DNA from: Mastigias papua
Lineage: Eukaryota; Cnidaria; Scyphozoa; Rhizostomeae; Mastigiidae
Length of the DNA stretch: 64,000 nt
Direction: 5' to 3'
NCBI GenBank assembly: GCA_964019165.1
Contig: OZ025284.1
Location: 2,015,521-2,079,520 of the forward strand
A program made the position numbers and the translations under genes. Every line of letters starts with the position of its first letter. The first letter of the stretch is position 1. Below the pieces are notes generated by a model. The model was not told the DNA's origin and did no database searches. It worked only from the letters and a program-made list of their open reading frames with translations. Positions 39,992 to 52,300 of the stretch are shown in pieces.

Positions 39992-41860
39992 TTCATTCGA
40001 TGATCGCTTCTAAAGTATGCCATATGTTCTAAATGGAAATTTCCTAACCTTTTGATACTTATTCTTGCGTCTCTGACAACAGATGCTATGCTTCTATTGA
40101 ATTACATTGTTGTCTTACAAAAGCTGCTATTAGCATTACCATGGGAAGGTCTGGTGAAGCGATGCTTAACCAGTGAGCACGATGAGGTTTTTCTCATGTA
40201 AATACGAGAGGAATGATTGTACACTAGCTGAGGTAGAGCCAGTCCTGGGCTCTTACAAGCAAGGGCTAAAAATAAATACCGTTTAAGTTAGTTGGATATA
40301 GTCTGGTATGATGCACAGTATTGCAATGTCTCTAAGCACACTGGAACTGCACAGGAGTAATAAATACGTCATCATACATGAAGCTTATTTGACATGTTCA
40401 CACTAACGGGGGAGTCATAAATTACATACTGTAGAACTTTGTCAGAGAATTCTTTGGGACAATAAGTTTGGTTTGTTTAAACTTATTATTAAAATTCTGG
40501 ACAATTCATTTTGCACAAAAATGTTGACCTGCATTTTTAACTTGTTAAGGAAAACTAAATTGCCTAAAAAGTAGGGTTTGAAGAAAGAGTTATTCGCGTG
40601 GGATATCAAAGTTTGCTTTCAGTCTTGTCAATGTCTAAATTTAGCTGCACAATACTATATTTGAGAAATTTTTGAAAGAATCAGACGATAGTGACTTAGC
40701 AACAATAGGGGTTTTAAGAGTTAGACCGCTACCCATTTCCTCAAAAGACTAAAAGTGCCCTTCTTGGAAAATATTGCTACTTTTCATTGTATATTTGTTA
40801 AATGGATCTGGTTACAATGATCATTAAGCGTGAAAGTAACGAAATCATGAAAATTCCTGTTGTATATTTTCTTCTTGCATTTGAAAGACTTTGAAAACTC
40901 GCAATGAAGCACTCGTGAAAGCACTTGGAGTTTTGAATTTTGTGAATAAGAGTCTTTTACAACAGCCTTAAAGAAATAGGATATGAAACTGAGAAGTTAT
41001 TCATTACTGCTGGCAGTCTCACAGCTTTTGACAATCAATTACTCACTGTTGAGTTATCTGTCTTTTCATAGACGCGAGCTACTTTACCTACAAGAACAAA
41101 ATAGTCACAAAGTGGCCATGCAACCGCTCTTGGAATCTCGTTAATTGGTTGCTTTGGCATATTAACGGTCAGGGACAGATCCAGACCAAAAGTTGACCAA
41201 CTGACAAGTGGAAGTTAGACGTTTGAGCATTTTACAAGAAAGTATACACAACTCGGCTGAATGCTATCCCCAAAACTGATTGCTTCATTTTGTCTGGAAT
41301 GATTCAGAATACAACAATTTTGGCATCTTTAATTAACTGTTGTATCTGATCTCCAAGCACTTTTCAAATTGCTAAACTTTTTCATCATATGATAGCTTGT
41401 CAATATGGTCAAAAATTGATTCAATGTCACAGGAAAAACTTAACTTAGGGGGACGTTGGGCCTTGAGGGGAGAATATATTTTCGATTGGTCACGCTTATC
41501 AGGAAACAGGATTGTTGATAACTCACTACAATCAGAAGTATTTCCAACATGCAGTTTTACAAGTTATTTACAGGACTTTACAGGCTATGCTCTCAAAAGC
41601 AAGTTCATCGTTTCAAATGAGATCCTTAAATGTAGCACTATATAGGGTGCAGAGAGAGCACATTCTGGTCCTCACTAACTTCTCTCTTGATTCCAAGAGC
41701 AAGCACAATATCAAGACTGAAATAATTCCTGCCAGTCCCTTATCTACCAGGTTGAGGAAAATATGGCCAAGCTGGAGCATCAAGCACACTTGCCATTGCC
41801 ACCATGCAAATGAATGAGCGCCAATGCTTGTCTTCATAATTACAGAATATTTCCTCCTCA
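39992..41860. other. unassigned intergenic DNA
   Basis: Includes the 5' flank of copy E. No gene, RNA or repeat recognised. Short open frames at 41397-41817 lack recognisable content. Confidence 0.5.
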
Positions 41861-42313
41861 ATGTCAGGTATACTGTCTCTTTCTTGTGGCAGATCACTTG
41901 CAGGATCAGATAAGCATCGCTCAGACATTGTTTCAGTGCAACCTCACAATCCTAAACTGAATACTATGGATAATAAAGTATTAGTGAGAAACATTAAAAA
42001 TCTGCTAAAGTATGAGCTTCTACCAGTGTTGAACTCTTTCTTCACAAGGCAGGTAAAGAGAGGAAGAGTTGTAAAGGCTGTTGCCATCAGCATGACACAA
42101 ACATTTAGAATTCTTTCTAGCTTAAAAATTCTTAGTTGAAAACTATGGGTAATAAGAAGCGATGAGAAGGACAGGAATCTGACTGTAGATAGTACTCTGC
42201 TAGTAAGAGTTCTTACAAGTGTTGTAAGGCTTTTTTCATCAGTTAGAAACAATGATCAAGAGTTGTATAGACAGTTACTAACAATATTAGAACTGTTAAT
42301 AAGTTCAGAATGA
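41861..42313 (+). other. possible degraded coding segment of unknown function
   Basis: One frame stays open from 41861 to 42313 apart from a single stop at 42137-42139, giving about 150 codons. The second half reads as amphipathic helices (STLLVRVLTSVVRLFSSVR and QELYRQLLTILELLISS), which looks like protein-coding composition. I do not recognise a family. The reverse strand also has a 102-codon frame here, so chance is a real possibility. Confidence 0.25.
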
Positions 42314-45300
42314 AAGTATAATAAGCTGTTGTATACAAAATCACTATTTGGAAATGTGGTTTTTATACAAAATTTCTATGAATCTGAATTAGAATGACCA
42401 TATGTTGTAAAGCCTCTAAGTTACTTATGGAATCATGTAAAAAAGCATTTGAAAAATTGTACTCTTAAAAACTTCAAGGATTGGATATGTGAAAGTAAAT
42501 ATGTATGTGAATATGTTTTATTAAGAGGCAGTGTTTTTCTCCCAGCACTGAAACTTGTATAGTTTTTCATGATTTCACTTCTGACACTTTCTTAAGACTT
42601 TGCCAGCAAGAACATTCCAGTGGCGGATCCAGCAAATTTTCTGACATTCTCAAAGTTTCAAAATATAAAACCAGACACAAAGACTGTAGTGACACGTAAA
42701 CATTGTAACTTAGGCCATATCATACTCAATGCCGATTTTCTTCTTTTCATTCATTCGCATTCACAACATCACACACCTGGGACATCGCCGTGCGTCACTT
42801 CTGTCATCACACATCTGGTCATTCCTCTTCTGTTGTTCTCCACGCAAGCATCGCCACATGAATCCATTCAGTAAACAACTAACAACCACCTAACCCTTCC
42901 TGTACGTAACTCGTGTTTATTTCGGGTTGTTCAATGTTTCTGTATATGCGCATGCAATTTATGTTGTAAAGTCAGTCAGAGTAGAGTCAGAGTACAGTCA
43001 ACACGTCGTCTCCTCTCTCTGCCTCCGTGTTCTCAGCACGTTAAATCTGATGCTCGCCATCAACGGATCAACGAAGGATGTCACAGAACGAACATCTGCA
43101 GTCTATAGGAAGCAACATACACACACTAACACACGTTCCTATAAGACCACACGCAAGCAATTACCATACACTTGACAACTATGGCAGAAATATCGAGAAA
43201 ACATTGTTTGTAGGCAAATGTCTTTCCTCTCGGGCACCCAGGGACAAAGGCTGAGGGAAAGAAGCATCGTTCATTTCAAAACTTCCTACACTAAAGGAAT
43301 ATGTAATAGCAGCCTTAGCTGCTGAACCATTTAGTTCAAGAGTAGTTAAGGAAAATCAAAAGTGTCCCAAATTACCCCACTGGCTCATATCACCCCACTT
43401 TACCCTAGTGTACAAGAAACGGAATCGAGAGACTTATTTTAGTAGCTAGTAAACATATGTACCTTAGTTTCATGATATTCATTGTATTTAATCATATTTC
43501 GTACAAGAGTTGTTAATTGATTTTGGTTGTTTGGATGTTGCCTCGAATCAACTGTGTAACAATGCTGTTTCGGTTGAAATAGGCAGGTCTTACTTTACTT
43601 ATAGTGTTGAAGACAAATTGCCAGGAGTTCTTCTAGACAGCAAGCTTCCAACTGAGCAACAAAACCAAATAAGGTCCCTGCGAAGATCGGTCAAAGGCAC
43701 TGTCATTTGACACTAGACAAGACATGATTCACTTTAAGAGGCAAATCAGACAGTAAACCCCTTTCTTCATTAGTTGTAATACATAAATGTAAAGGAAACA
43801 TTAAGATAGACCTATCTGATATGATTAATGATATAGCGCTGGAAAAACCAGAGAAAAACAGTTAACACTCACTATAGAAAGCCTTTGGCTTGTTCGCAAA
43901 CTCATAAACACACAACTGAATCGCATGCGCTAGCCCAAACTATCTCGTACAGCTCCGATGAAGAAATAGAATCTATAGTCAAAATAGCGTTTCTTGGCTT
44001 CTTTTGTTAGTATTTCTGATTCTGTATTTCTATCTGTCAGTAGTTTGTTGGAATGTAATCGCGTCTTGCGATCACATGGCTCCCTAGACCATACACTTGT
44101 GATTTCATTAGCGTTGAAATAGTTTCAGTATGCAAAACGAAACATAGTTAAGCAGTGCAATTCGTAGATCAGTTTATTTGTACACTTGTATATAATGAGC
44201 TAGATTACGTAAACAACAATCGATGTAAAACGAGTTGACAAACAAAATTAGCTCCAACTCCGCGATAACATTTGATGTTGACTGCGATCTAACAGTAAAA
44301 CAAAACCAAGGTACAAATGAATCTCATTGCATGCTATTTTCTCACTCGCATATCAGTGATTTAGCCCATCTTTTTCTTTCTATATTTGTTGTATTTATAT
44401 ATCTAAAATCAACTTTTCCATAAAATCAAAAGTGGACTGTCCTAAAAATTTCCAGGTGGCTTTGCACTTATACGTCCCTTACTCACTTCATCACATTTCA
44501 ACGTTATGCCACTTCGCAATAAGAGCTGTTAGTCATTTATGATGATATGTTTTGACGCCCCCGTTGTGATCAAATCAAATACAAATTCTTCTGTTCCCTC
44601 TTTGCTGCTGCTGCATCCGAAAGCCACTTAGGGAGCTGTCATTTTCGATGCTTGGTACAGGAGTGGAAGAACTTTTGGAGGAGTGAGTATTAAATGTTTT
44701 GGCCTTGTTATATTGGGTAATCCAATCTTCTTGATAATTTATGATGGGTTTTCAAATTGTTTCAATACATCTCCACTATAAATATTGCAAGGCATAAAGT
44801 TTTCCTTATATGTGAATGCAAAAAGTTATTTGAAATAATTAGTAAATGATCTTTGTTTCTTTGAATCCGTATCTCTTTCAGTTCCCTTTCTTTCGCATCC
44901 AGGTTGCATTCTTGCGACTCTAAATCTCTTCATCCATGTCCGAGATTCATGGTTCAACAAAGTCCAGAGGTTTTCTCATCCCTCTACTGTGGAGCATTGG
45001 ATTCATTTTTCCAAACTTTTTCTCAATTAAATCTTCTTTCATCATCAAACTGACAAAATCTACTTTTTCCACAATTTGAGTCAACCATTCAAATCACTGA
45101 CACATTAAACTATTAAGTAAACGGACTGCCATATCTTTTACAGATTTGCTTTATTTCCTCTTTTTTTCCTTTCAATCCTGTTCTCCTATATCCTACCCAT
45201 GTCATGCACCTGCTCGTTTCTAGTCTACAAAGAAACACACGGATGTAGGACAAGGGTAGCAATATGAGTGGGATATGAAATTTTTCCAATATTTTGAAAT

Positions 45301-45679
45301 GAGATTTCAAAGATTATTAAACTTAGCGAATGGGGTAAGGAAACATTTTTAATTTGCCTCAGATATTCTTCCACCCTGTACTCAGCATAAAAAATGACAG
45401 CTCCCTTCAACATCACAGCGCCGTGGTTAGTACAACCATTGCAGAAGACTCATACAGCAGTCATTAATGTTGATACGCATTACGGTAGCGGCTTATTACA
45501 TGTAGATGGGTATCTTCCTATTTATAGGGTGCCACCTATCACTACATAGAACATAATCCTGAAAACATCATACCTCTACACTGTCAACTTATTGCGTTGA
45601 GCCTGCCAATGATCAAGATCCAGCACTACACAAATTTAAAAAGCAGGGGTAGTACTAATGCCTTTATATGCAAGTAAAA
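42314..45679. other. unassigned intergenic DNA
   Basis: No supported gene over about 3.4 kb. Open frames such as 42620-42874 and 42927-43175 show low-complexity, His/Thr-rich composition and no domains. I saw no LTR pair, no tRNA-like cloverleaf and no tandem array. Confidence 0.5.
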
Positions 45680-45768
45680 CCTGGTTTCCATATCATCGTA
45701 AGCGACGGGGACGTGTCCCAGCAAAGGATCGGCGATGCTGCTTGTACGCTTACGACGATATGGAAACT
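45680..45768. mobile_element. foldback/MITE-like element with GTTTCCATATC ends
   Basis: GTTTCCATATCATCGTAAGCG-type arm (45684-45704) and its reverse complement (45747-45767) match over 21 nt with one mismatch, around a GC-rich centre (GACGGGGACGTGTCCCAGC). A related end with the same GATATGGAAACCAGG sequence occurs at about 58590-58604. The element abuts the (ATT)n tract on which the next LINE sits. Confidence 0.6.
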
Positions 45769-48700
45769 ATTATTATTATTATTATTATTATAATAGCGAG
45801 CATTGTCGAGCAGAGCGATCAGACACGCTTTGTACACAATCTATTCGTTTCATCTTATTTACATTGTTTCACATTGGAGAGTTGGATTTGTCGTTAGAAT
45901 ACACTCACTAACACTAGAGATGTTCCGTGTACTGTTTTACTCGTTTTTTGCAATCTTTGTTATGTGTTCATTTTGTGGAAAAGAGTTTCGCTCGTTAGGC
46001 CGGCATTCATGGCGTTGTAAGGAAAAGATAAAGAAAAGTAATAATGAACAGACGAATAGTGAAGAAGGTTCACAACAGGAAGATTTAAATAGTACCAATG
46101 AGGAAGATTGCGTTTCTTCAACTAGTAACAGTTCCCTGGTAAAATGCTGTTGTGGAAAAACTTGTAACGGCTTACGCGGTTTAAAATTGCACCACCGCAG
46201 CTGTCGTGTTGTTCAAGGCCTAGGCGATATATTAGTTGAGGATGCTCATGTTGATTCATATGACAACAATGGAGTTGATAACTCAGTTCCAACAAATATA
46301 ACAAATATCTTGCCAGTTATCAAGCCCGGAATTAAACTTCCTAAAACTGATTCGCAATGGAAAACTGCTAATGACTACTTCCATGCAATGTTGCCAATGT
46401 CAATGATTGATCCAAAGAATATCGGTGACTCAATACTTAAAATGAACGAAATTCTCTACAACTACTTTAAGAATACTTATGGAATTGTGGACACTATACA
46501 TCAGACGACTTGGAAGGACAAGTACGAGCCAATGCAGAAGAAAGATTTGAAATCATGCTTACGCACCTTAAAGAGGAATCAAGCCCCCTATAGCGAAATT
46601 CAATATGTCTCACGGCTTCTAAGATCTAGGTTAAATCAAAAGCCTGTTTCAAATGTCGATGACCAAATTAAACGAAATTTCTGGCAATACGTCAAGCAAA
46701 GTTTCAACCATGAGATTGCACTCTTGCCTACATTTAACGCTTCCATTTGTACGGAGTTCTTTGGTAAATTCTTTGCCGCCATAAATCCTGTATCATCATT
46801 CACAATTCCAAGCTGGATTCCATCCCTTTCTCAGCCTTGCATTCCGTATGATCTATCTCCTCCCACATATCAGCAAATAACAAAAGTAATTCGAAGGATC
46901 AAAGCTTCCGGGTCTCCTTGCCCTCTTGATAAAATCTCAATTATTCCATACAAAAGATGTGCTTACCTCAGGTCTTTTATCACTGAAATTATACGTGTTG
47001 TCTGGCTATCTGGTGAGGTTCCACAGGAATGGAAAAGTGCATGCACTATACTGATTCACAAAAAAGGGGACACTTCGGAACCATCCAACTTTAGGCCAAT
47101 AACACTTGAGAGTGTTCCTTTGAAAATTCTCACATCATGCATCAGGGACTCTATGTTTACCTTCCTCTCTCAAAACGGTTATATTGAGCACCGCATTCAA
47201 AAAGGATTTCTTCCCAAACTGTCAGGTACTTTCGAGCACACTGCACAAATGGCCAATATCATCAATAAAGCTAGAATTAAACAAAGATCTCTTATCATTA
47301 CCCTACTTGATCTCAAAAATGCCTTTGGTGAAGTTCATCATAATCTGATCCCTGCTGTCTTGTCATACCATAACATTCCGAATGAAATACAACACCTGAT
47401 TTCCAGCCTTTATTCTAATTTTCACACTTCTATTGTAACTGAGAGCTACCAGACGCCGTTCCTTAAGGTGGGTCGGGGTGTCCTTCAAGGGGACTGCCTT
47501 AGCCCATTGACTTTCAATCTTTGTTTTAACACATTCATCCACTATATTTCTCATCAAAAATTCAAACAGTTTGGTTATTCTCTCGACTCCCTTTTTCCTG
47601 TTCACTGGTTTCAATTCGCAGACGATGCCGCCGTCATCACTAGTCTTGAAAATGAAAATCAGTTGCTTCTAAACCACTTTTCTCGCTGGTGCACATGGGC
47701 AGGAATGATACTAAGGGTAGATAAGTGCTCAACATTTGGTATAAGGAAAGCTTCAACCTCCTCTATACAATTTCTTCCGAAGCTCACCATAAACAATTCA
47801 GTTGTTCCTCCAGTTCAAATTGACAGTTCATTTAGATATCTAGGCAGGTACTTCAACTTTACTATGAATAATCACCAACATATGTCTGATCTTCTGGATA
47901 CCACAAATACTCTGATGAGCAAAATCAATGATTTATCTTGTCACCCAAAGAACAAGTTACTCCTTTACCATCGCCTTCTATTATCGAAAATTTCTTGGAA
48001 CCTAACCATTGCCGATATAAGTAAAACTTGGATCATTGAAAACCTTGACAGCATTGCTTCGAAATATATTAGACAATGGCTTGAGCTTCCCATTTGTGCC
48101 ACTTTAAGCAGCCTAATAATTAAGAGATCTAAATACGGTATCAGTCTTGTACTTCCTTCGATTAAATTTATACAGTGCCAGACAAACATTCGGAATAAAT
48201 TGAAGTCTTCACCTAACAATGACATCACACATCTCTGGGAGGAAACCAGCCATCATACCAATATACAGTATGATCAGTATAGAAACAGTAAGCAGGCACT
48301 GAAAGCCATTCAAACAAAGCATGAAGATAGAATCAACCATGAGCTACTTTCACAAGGTTTTGTTATTTCATCTATCTTAAAATACTCACTTTCTAGCACT
48401 ACATCTGTGTGGTCTAAGGTTCAACAGAGTCTACCCAAAAATATATTTAACTTTACTGTCAAATACTTAAACAACACTCTCGCCACTAGGAAAAATCTTC
48501 ATAAATGGTCTCTTTCTGAATCACCCTCTTGCTCCTTTTGTCTACAAAGTGAAACCTTGCAACATATAGTATCGAGCTGCAAACACTATCTTGATCATGG
48601 AAGATATAATTGGAGACACGATTCAGTTCTCTTATGCCTCTCAAAAAGTCTATCACATTTGACAGATTGGTCTATCTACGCTGACATACCTTCATTTCCA

Positions 48701-49268
48701 TCTGCTAGCTTGATTACTGGAGATACCTTTAGACCTGATCTTATCTTACATAATAGGCATAACAATAAAATACATATCCTCGAACTAACAGTAGGTTTTG
48801 AGAGCAATCTTAAGATTAACAGTGACCGAAAGTTGAATAAGTACAGACCCCTAATTACTGCATTGTCAACATCGTATCAGGAGATCAATTTTATCAACAT
48901 GTCTATGAGTGCTTTAGGTGTACTTGACAGTTCTTGCGATTCTCTATTCAATCTGTTGAAAAGTCTAGATTTACCAGAAATACATCAAAAACGTCTAGTT
49001 TCAAAAGTCATGGCCATTGCTATTCGGTCCACCTATTATATATTTTGCCGCCGAAACAAAGATTGGACTGACCCAGATTTGATGGACTTCTGAGTGAACA
49101 TTTTAACTAAATTTATATCATTCATAATTTTTAGTTTATCTTTTTTTTTTTTTTTTTTTTTTTGCTTCTAATCCAATGTGAAGCAGCCAATATTACACTG
49201 CCTAGTTTTAGTGAGGTGTATTATTGTAGATTAGTTATTAGTATCAAAATGAACAATGTTTAAAAAAA
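45769..49268 (+). mobile_element. R2-superclade LINE X1 with restriction-like endonuclease, intact
   Basis: The element lies between a (TTA)n tract (45767-45792) and a (AAT)n tract (49270-49308). It has a short 5' leader, one 1,096-codon ORF and a 3' UTR with a T22-type run and the conserved block CCTAGTTTTAGTGAGGTGTA (49201-49220). Copies X4 and X5 share this 3' block. Position between trinucleotide repeats suggests targeting of TAA/ATT microsatellites, as known for the Dong element of the R4 clade. Confidence 0.8.
45803..49093 (+). CDS. X1 LINE polyprotein: zinc fingers + RT + restriction-like endonuclease
   Basis: N-terminal Cys/His fingers: CSFCGKEFRSLGRHSWRC from residue 55 and CCCGKTCNGLRGLKLHHRSC around residues 114-133, typical DNA-binding fingers of this superclade. 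RT: FRPITLESVPLKIL, LLDLKNAFGEVHH, GVLQGDCLSPLTFNL and FADD at 605-608. C-terminal CCHC knuckle CSFCLQSETLQHIVSSC from residue 910, then a PD-(D/E)XK-type nuclease: FRPDLI (Asp979) and ILELTV (Glu994) followed by basic KLNKY. There is no frameshift or stop, so the protein may be active. Met at 45803 opens the frame; Met at 45921 (MFRVLF) is an alternative start closer to the first finger. I place it in the CRE/R2/R4/HERO group without naming the clade. Confidence 0.88.
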   Translation: MSSRAIRHALYTIYSFHLIYIVSHWRVGFVVRIHSLTLEMFRVLFYSFFAIFVMCSFCGKEFRSLGRHSWRCKEKIKKSNNEQTNSEEGSQQEDLNSTNEEDCVSSTSNSSLVKCCCGKTCNGLRGLKLHHRSCRVVQGLGDILVEDAHVDSYDNNGVDNSVPTNITNILPVIKPGIKLPKTDSQWKTANDYFHAMLPMSMIDPKNIGDSILKMNEILYNYFKNTYGIVDTIHQTTWKDKYEPMQKKDLKSCLRTLKRNQAPYSEIQYVSRLLRSRLNQKPVSNVDDQIKRNFWQYVKQSFNHEIALLPTFNASICTEFFGKFFAAINPVSSFTIPSWIPSLSQPCIPYDLSPPTYQQITKVIRRIKASGSPCPLDKISIIPYKRCAYLRSFITEIIRVVWLSGEVPQEWKSACTILIHKKGDTSEPSNFRPITLESVPLKILTSCIRDSMFTFLSQNGYIEHRIQKGFLPKLSGTFEHTAQMANIINKARIKQRSLIITLLDLKNAFGEVHHNLIPAVLSYHNIPNEIQHLISSLYSNFHTSIVTESYQTPFLKVGRGVLQGDCLSPLTFNLCFNTFIHYISHQKFKQFGYSLDSLFPVHWFQFADDAAVITSLENENQLLLNHFSRWCTWAGMILRVDKCSTFGIRKASTSSIQFLPKLTINNSVVPPVQIDSSFRYLGRYFNFTMNNHQHMSDLLDTTNTLMSKINDLSCHPKNKLLLYHRLLLSKISWNLTIADISKTWIIENLDSIASKYIRQWLELPICATLSSLIIKRSKYGISLVLPSIKFIQCQTNIRNKLKSSPNNDITHLWEETSHHTNIQYDQYRNSKQALKAIQTKHEDRINHELLSQGFVISSILKYSLSSTTSVWSKVQQSLPKNIFNFTVKYLNNTLATRKNLHKWSLSESPSCSFCLQSETLQHIVSSCKHYLDHGRYNWRHDSVLLCLSKSLSHLTDWSIYADIPSFPSASLITGDTFRPDLILHNRHNNKIHILELTVGFESNLKINSDRKLNKYRPLITALSTSYQEINFINMSMSALGVLDSSCDSLFNLLKSLDLPEIHQKRLVSKVMAIAIRSTYYIFCRRNKDWTDPDLMDF

Positions 49269-49269
49269 A

Positions 49270-49308
<39 letters not shown>
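49269..49308. repeat. (AAT)n microsatellite
   Basis: A8-10 followed by about eleven AAT units. It is both the 3' tail of X1 and the 5' junction of X2. Confidence 0.95.
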
Positions 49309-52300
49309 TCGTCCTGGGTATGACATTAAACTGCATCCGGTTGTGGAGTTTCGACGTGGGATAATGAGGTTACCCTTTGCTGCAACTACCTCCAGGTCAC
49401 CCTTGAGCAAGGTGTAGTCCCTGTTAGCTCCCCCCGCGACCTTGAAATACCGGGTTGGCGTCCGGCGGGGGATAGTCTGTCTCATGGGTAGGAGGGACTC
49501 TTTAGCCTTGGTTGGCAGCCCCCCTAGAGATGGTGTCTCAATAAAAATACCGGTGGTTGTGGCACCTCATCACCACTACCCTCAAATGAGTGTAATGACT
49601 ACAATAAATTTACCAAATAACGGCGTAAATGAGACCAGATCACAGTGTGAAGGCCTCTCGCCCGGCAGGTGTCCCATGGAGGAGCAGCGTGGGCCCGGTC
49701 GTCATCCTGCTACTGCTCCAAGGATCCAAAGAAGGAAATGGTGTCAATATGATAACAGGGTAGTTATGGAATGCTACCACCAGAGTGAACCAAAGCGGAA
49801 TGGATATCGGAAAAGAATGCATAAGTGTTGGGTAGATAAAGGTATGTTTCCTGTAACTGAGCAGAGACTACTGGACCAGAAAAACAATATCATAAAGAGA
49901 AACTGGCTGACTGATCTTGAACTTGAAGAGATCAGAAGAAATATAGAGGCATTAGAACAAGGAACCATGCTTGAAGCAGCTGAAGCTGATGCAAGGGAAA
50001 CTTGCAACATAGAGTTACCAGATAGATCTAGTGAAAATGAGGAAATCGATAATAGTAATGAGAGCAATGTAAATGTAAATGAAGAAGAAAAGATACTAAT
50101 CAAGAGACTGAAAGACATCTTATCTAACAATGAAAGAGAGAGATTACGATCTTTGAGAGGAGTAGAAAAGGGAAGATTACAATCTGTAGTTCAAAAGGTT
50201 GATACTGTACTTGGAAAAATGAAGACGGATGATATCACTGACACAAATAACTTGATATATGCAGGTGCAGTGTTTGCTCAAGAGTTGCTAGGATTGAGGA
50301 AGACCTACCAGAATGCAAAAAGGGAGCCATGGTGGAAACGAAGACTTGAAGGACGAGTGAAGGAATTGTGCAAAGATCTTAGTCGTGTAAATATTATGAT
50401 GGACGGAGAGAAAATTAAGCAAAGACACAGGACCTACCTTCAGGAAAAGTATAAAATAAAACAGAAGGGAATTGCCACTGTAAAGGAAGAAATATCACAA
50501 AGAATAAAAGCAACAGTAGGAAAAATAAAGCGGTACAGCGATAGGATCAACCAATATCAACAGAATAGGACATTTCGGAACAATCAAGGTAAATTCTACC
50601 AAGACTTAAATAGGGGTGGAAAGCATGTGCAGAATGATGTACCAGATTTAGAAGCAGCGAAGAAATTTTGGGAAGGAATTTGGGGAGCCGAGAAAGTCCA
50701 CAATGACTCAGCTGAATGGCTTGAGCAATTTAGAAATGAAATGAAGAGACAGAGAGTAGAGCAAGGAGTGGTGAACATCACAGACAACAAAATACAGCAC
50801 GTACTGAAAAAAATACCCAACTGGAAAGCACCAGGCCCAGATGGGGTACAAGGATTCTGGGTGAAAAACTTCAGAAGCATGCACAAACCCCTTAGAAAAC
50901 ACCTAGAACAGTGCCTAGAAGTAGGTACACCTAACTGGATGACTAAAGGGAGGACAATTCTAATCCAGAAAGACAAGAAACAAGGAAACGCTGCCAACAA
51001 CTACAGGCCAATAACCTGCCTGCCAATACTTTGGAAATTGCTGACAGGGGTAATTGCCAATGAACTGTACGAATACCTAGAGTCAAATTCAATGTTGCCT
51101 GAAGAGCAGAAGGGCTGTAGGAGAAAACACGAGGCACACACGATTTGTTATATATAGATAGAATGGTATTAAAGGAGGTTAAACAGAGGAAAAAAGGGCT
51201 TGCAATGGGGTGGATAGATTATCGCAAAGCTTATGACATGATTGCACATTCATGGATTTTGGAGAGCCTAAAGGGTTTGGGAGTGAATAGACAGATAAGG
51301 GAGTTCCTCCAAGAAAGTATGAAAACATGGCGAGTGGAATTAACATGTGGTGAGCAAAATTCTCGGAGAAGTGAAGATCAATAGAGGAATCTTCCAAGGA
51401 GATACATTATCACCTTTATTGTTTGTGACTGCATTGATCCCATTGACCCATATCTTGAGGAAGTCAAAGGCCGGATATGAATTTTCTAAGACCAAAGTGA
51501 AAGTTAACCATCTTCTGTTTATGGATGACTTAAAGTTGTATGCGAAGAATGAAAAATCACTAGATTCTTTACTTCAAACTGTTACGATCTTCAGCAGAGA
51601 TATTGGAATGGAATTTGGAATTGACAAGTGTGCCATGCTATCTCTGAAGAGAGGAAATATAGTTGCGTCAGATGGAATTAAGTTACCAGACAAGTCTTTA
51701 ATCAAGTCAATGAAGGAGGGAGAAAGCTACAAATACTTGGGAATTCTTCAAACAGATCGCATATGGCACAAAGAAATGAAAATTGAGGTTGGAAGGGAGT
51801 ACAAGAGAAGAGTACGAAAACTTCTAGAAACAAAGTTAAATGGAGGTAATCTTGTAAAAGGCATTAACACTTGGGCAATATCTTTGTTGAGATATTCAGC
51901 TGCATTTTTAGATTGGACAAAAGCTGAGGTGGAACAACTAGACAGACGAACAAGGAAGCTAATGACAATGCACAATGCCTTACATCCCAAAAGTAACGTT
52001 GATAGGTTATATTTGCCCCGGAAAGATGGAGGAAGAGGCCTGTTGGGAGTAGAGGATACAGTACATATAGCAACAGCTTCATTACAAAGGTATGTTAGGA
52101 AGAGTACAGAGAGACTGCTAAGTTCACTTGCTACCATAGAAGGTGATGAAGTTATTGAGCCAGACAGTGATCTGAAACAGCAAAAGAGGATGGAAAGGAA
52201 AGAAAGCTGGAAAGAAAAAGCACTACACGGTCAATTTTTAAGACAGACTGATGAAATTGCTGGGGATGCCAGGTGGCTATGGCTAAAGCACGGAAACTTG

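Noticed and set aside
42620..43175. Possible LTR or gypsy leader around CAACATCACACACC-type and GTCAGAGTACAGTC-type sequence
   Set aside because: I found no second copy, no primer-binding site and no gag/pol remnant.
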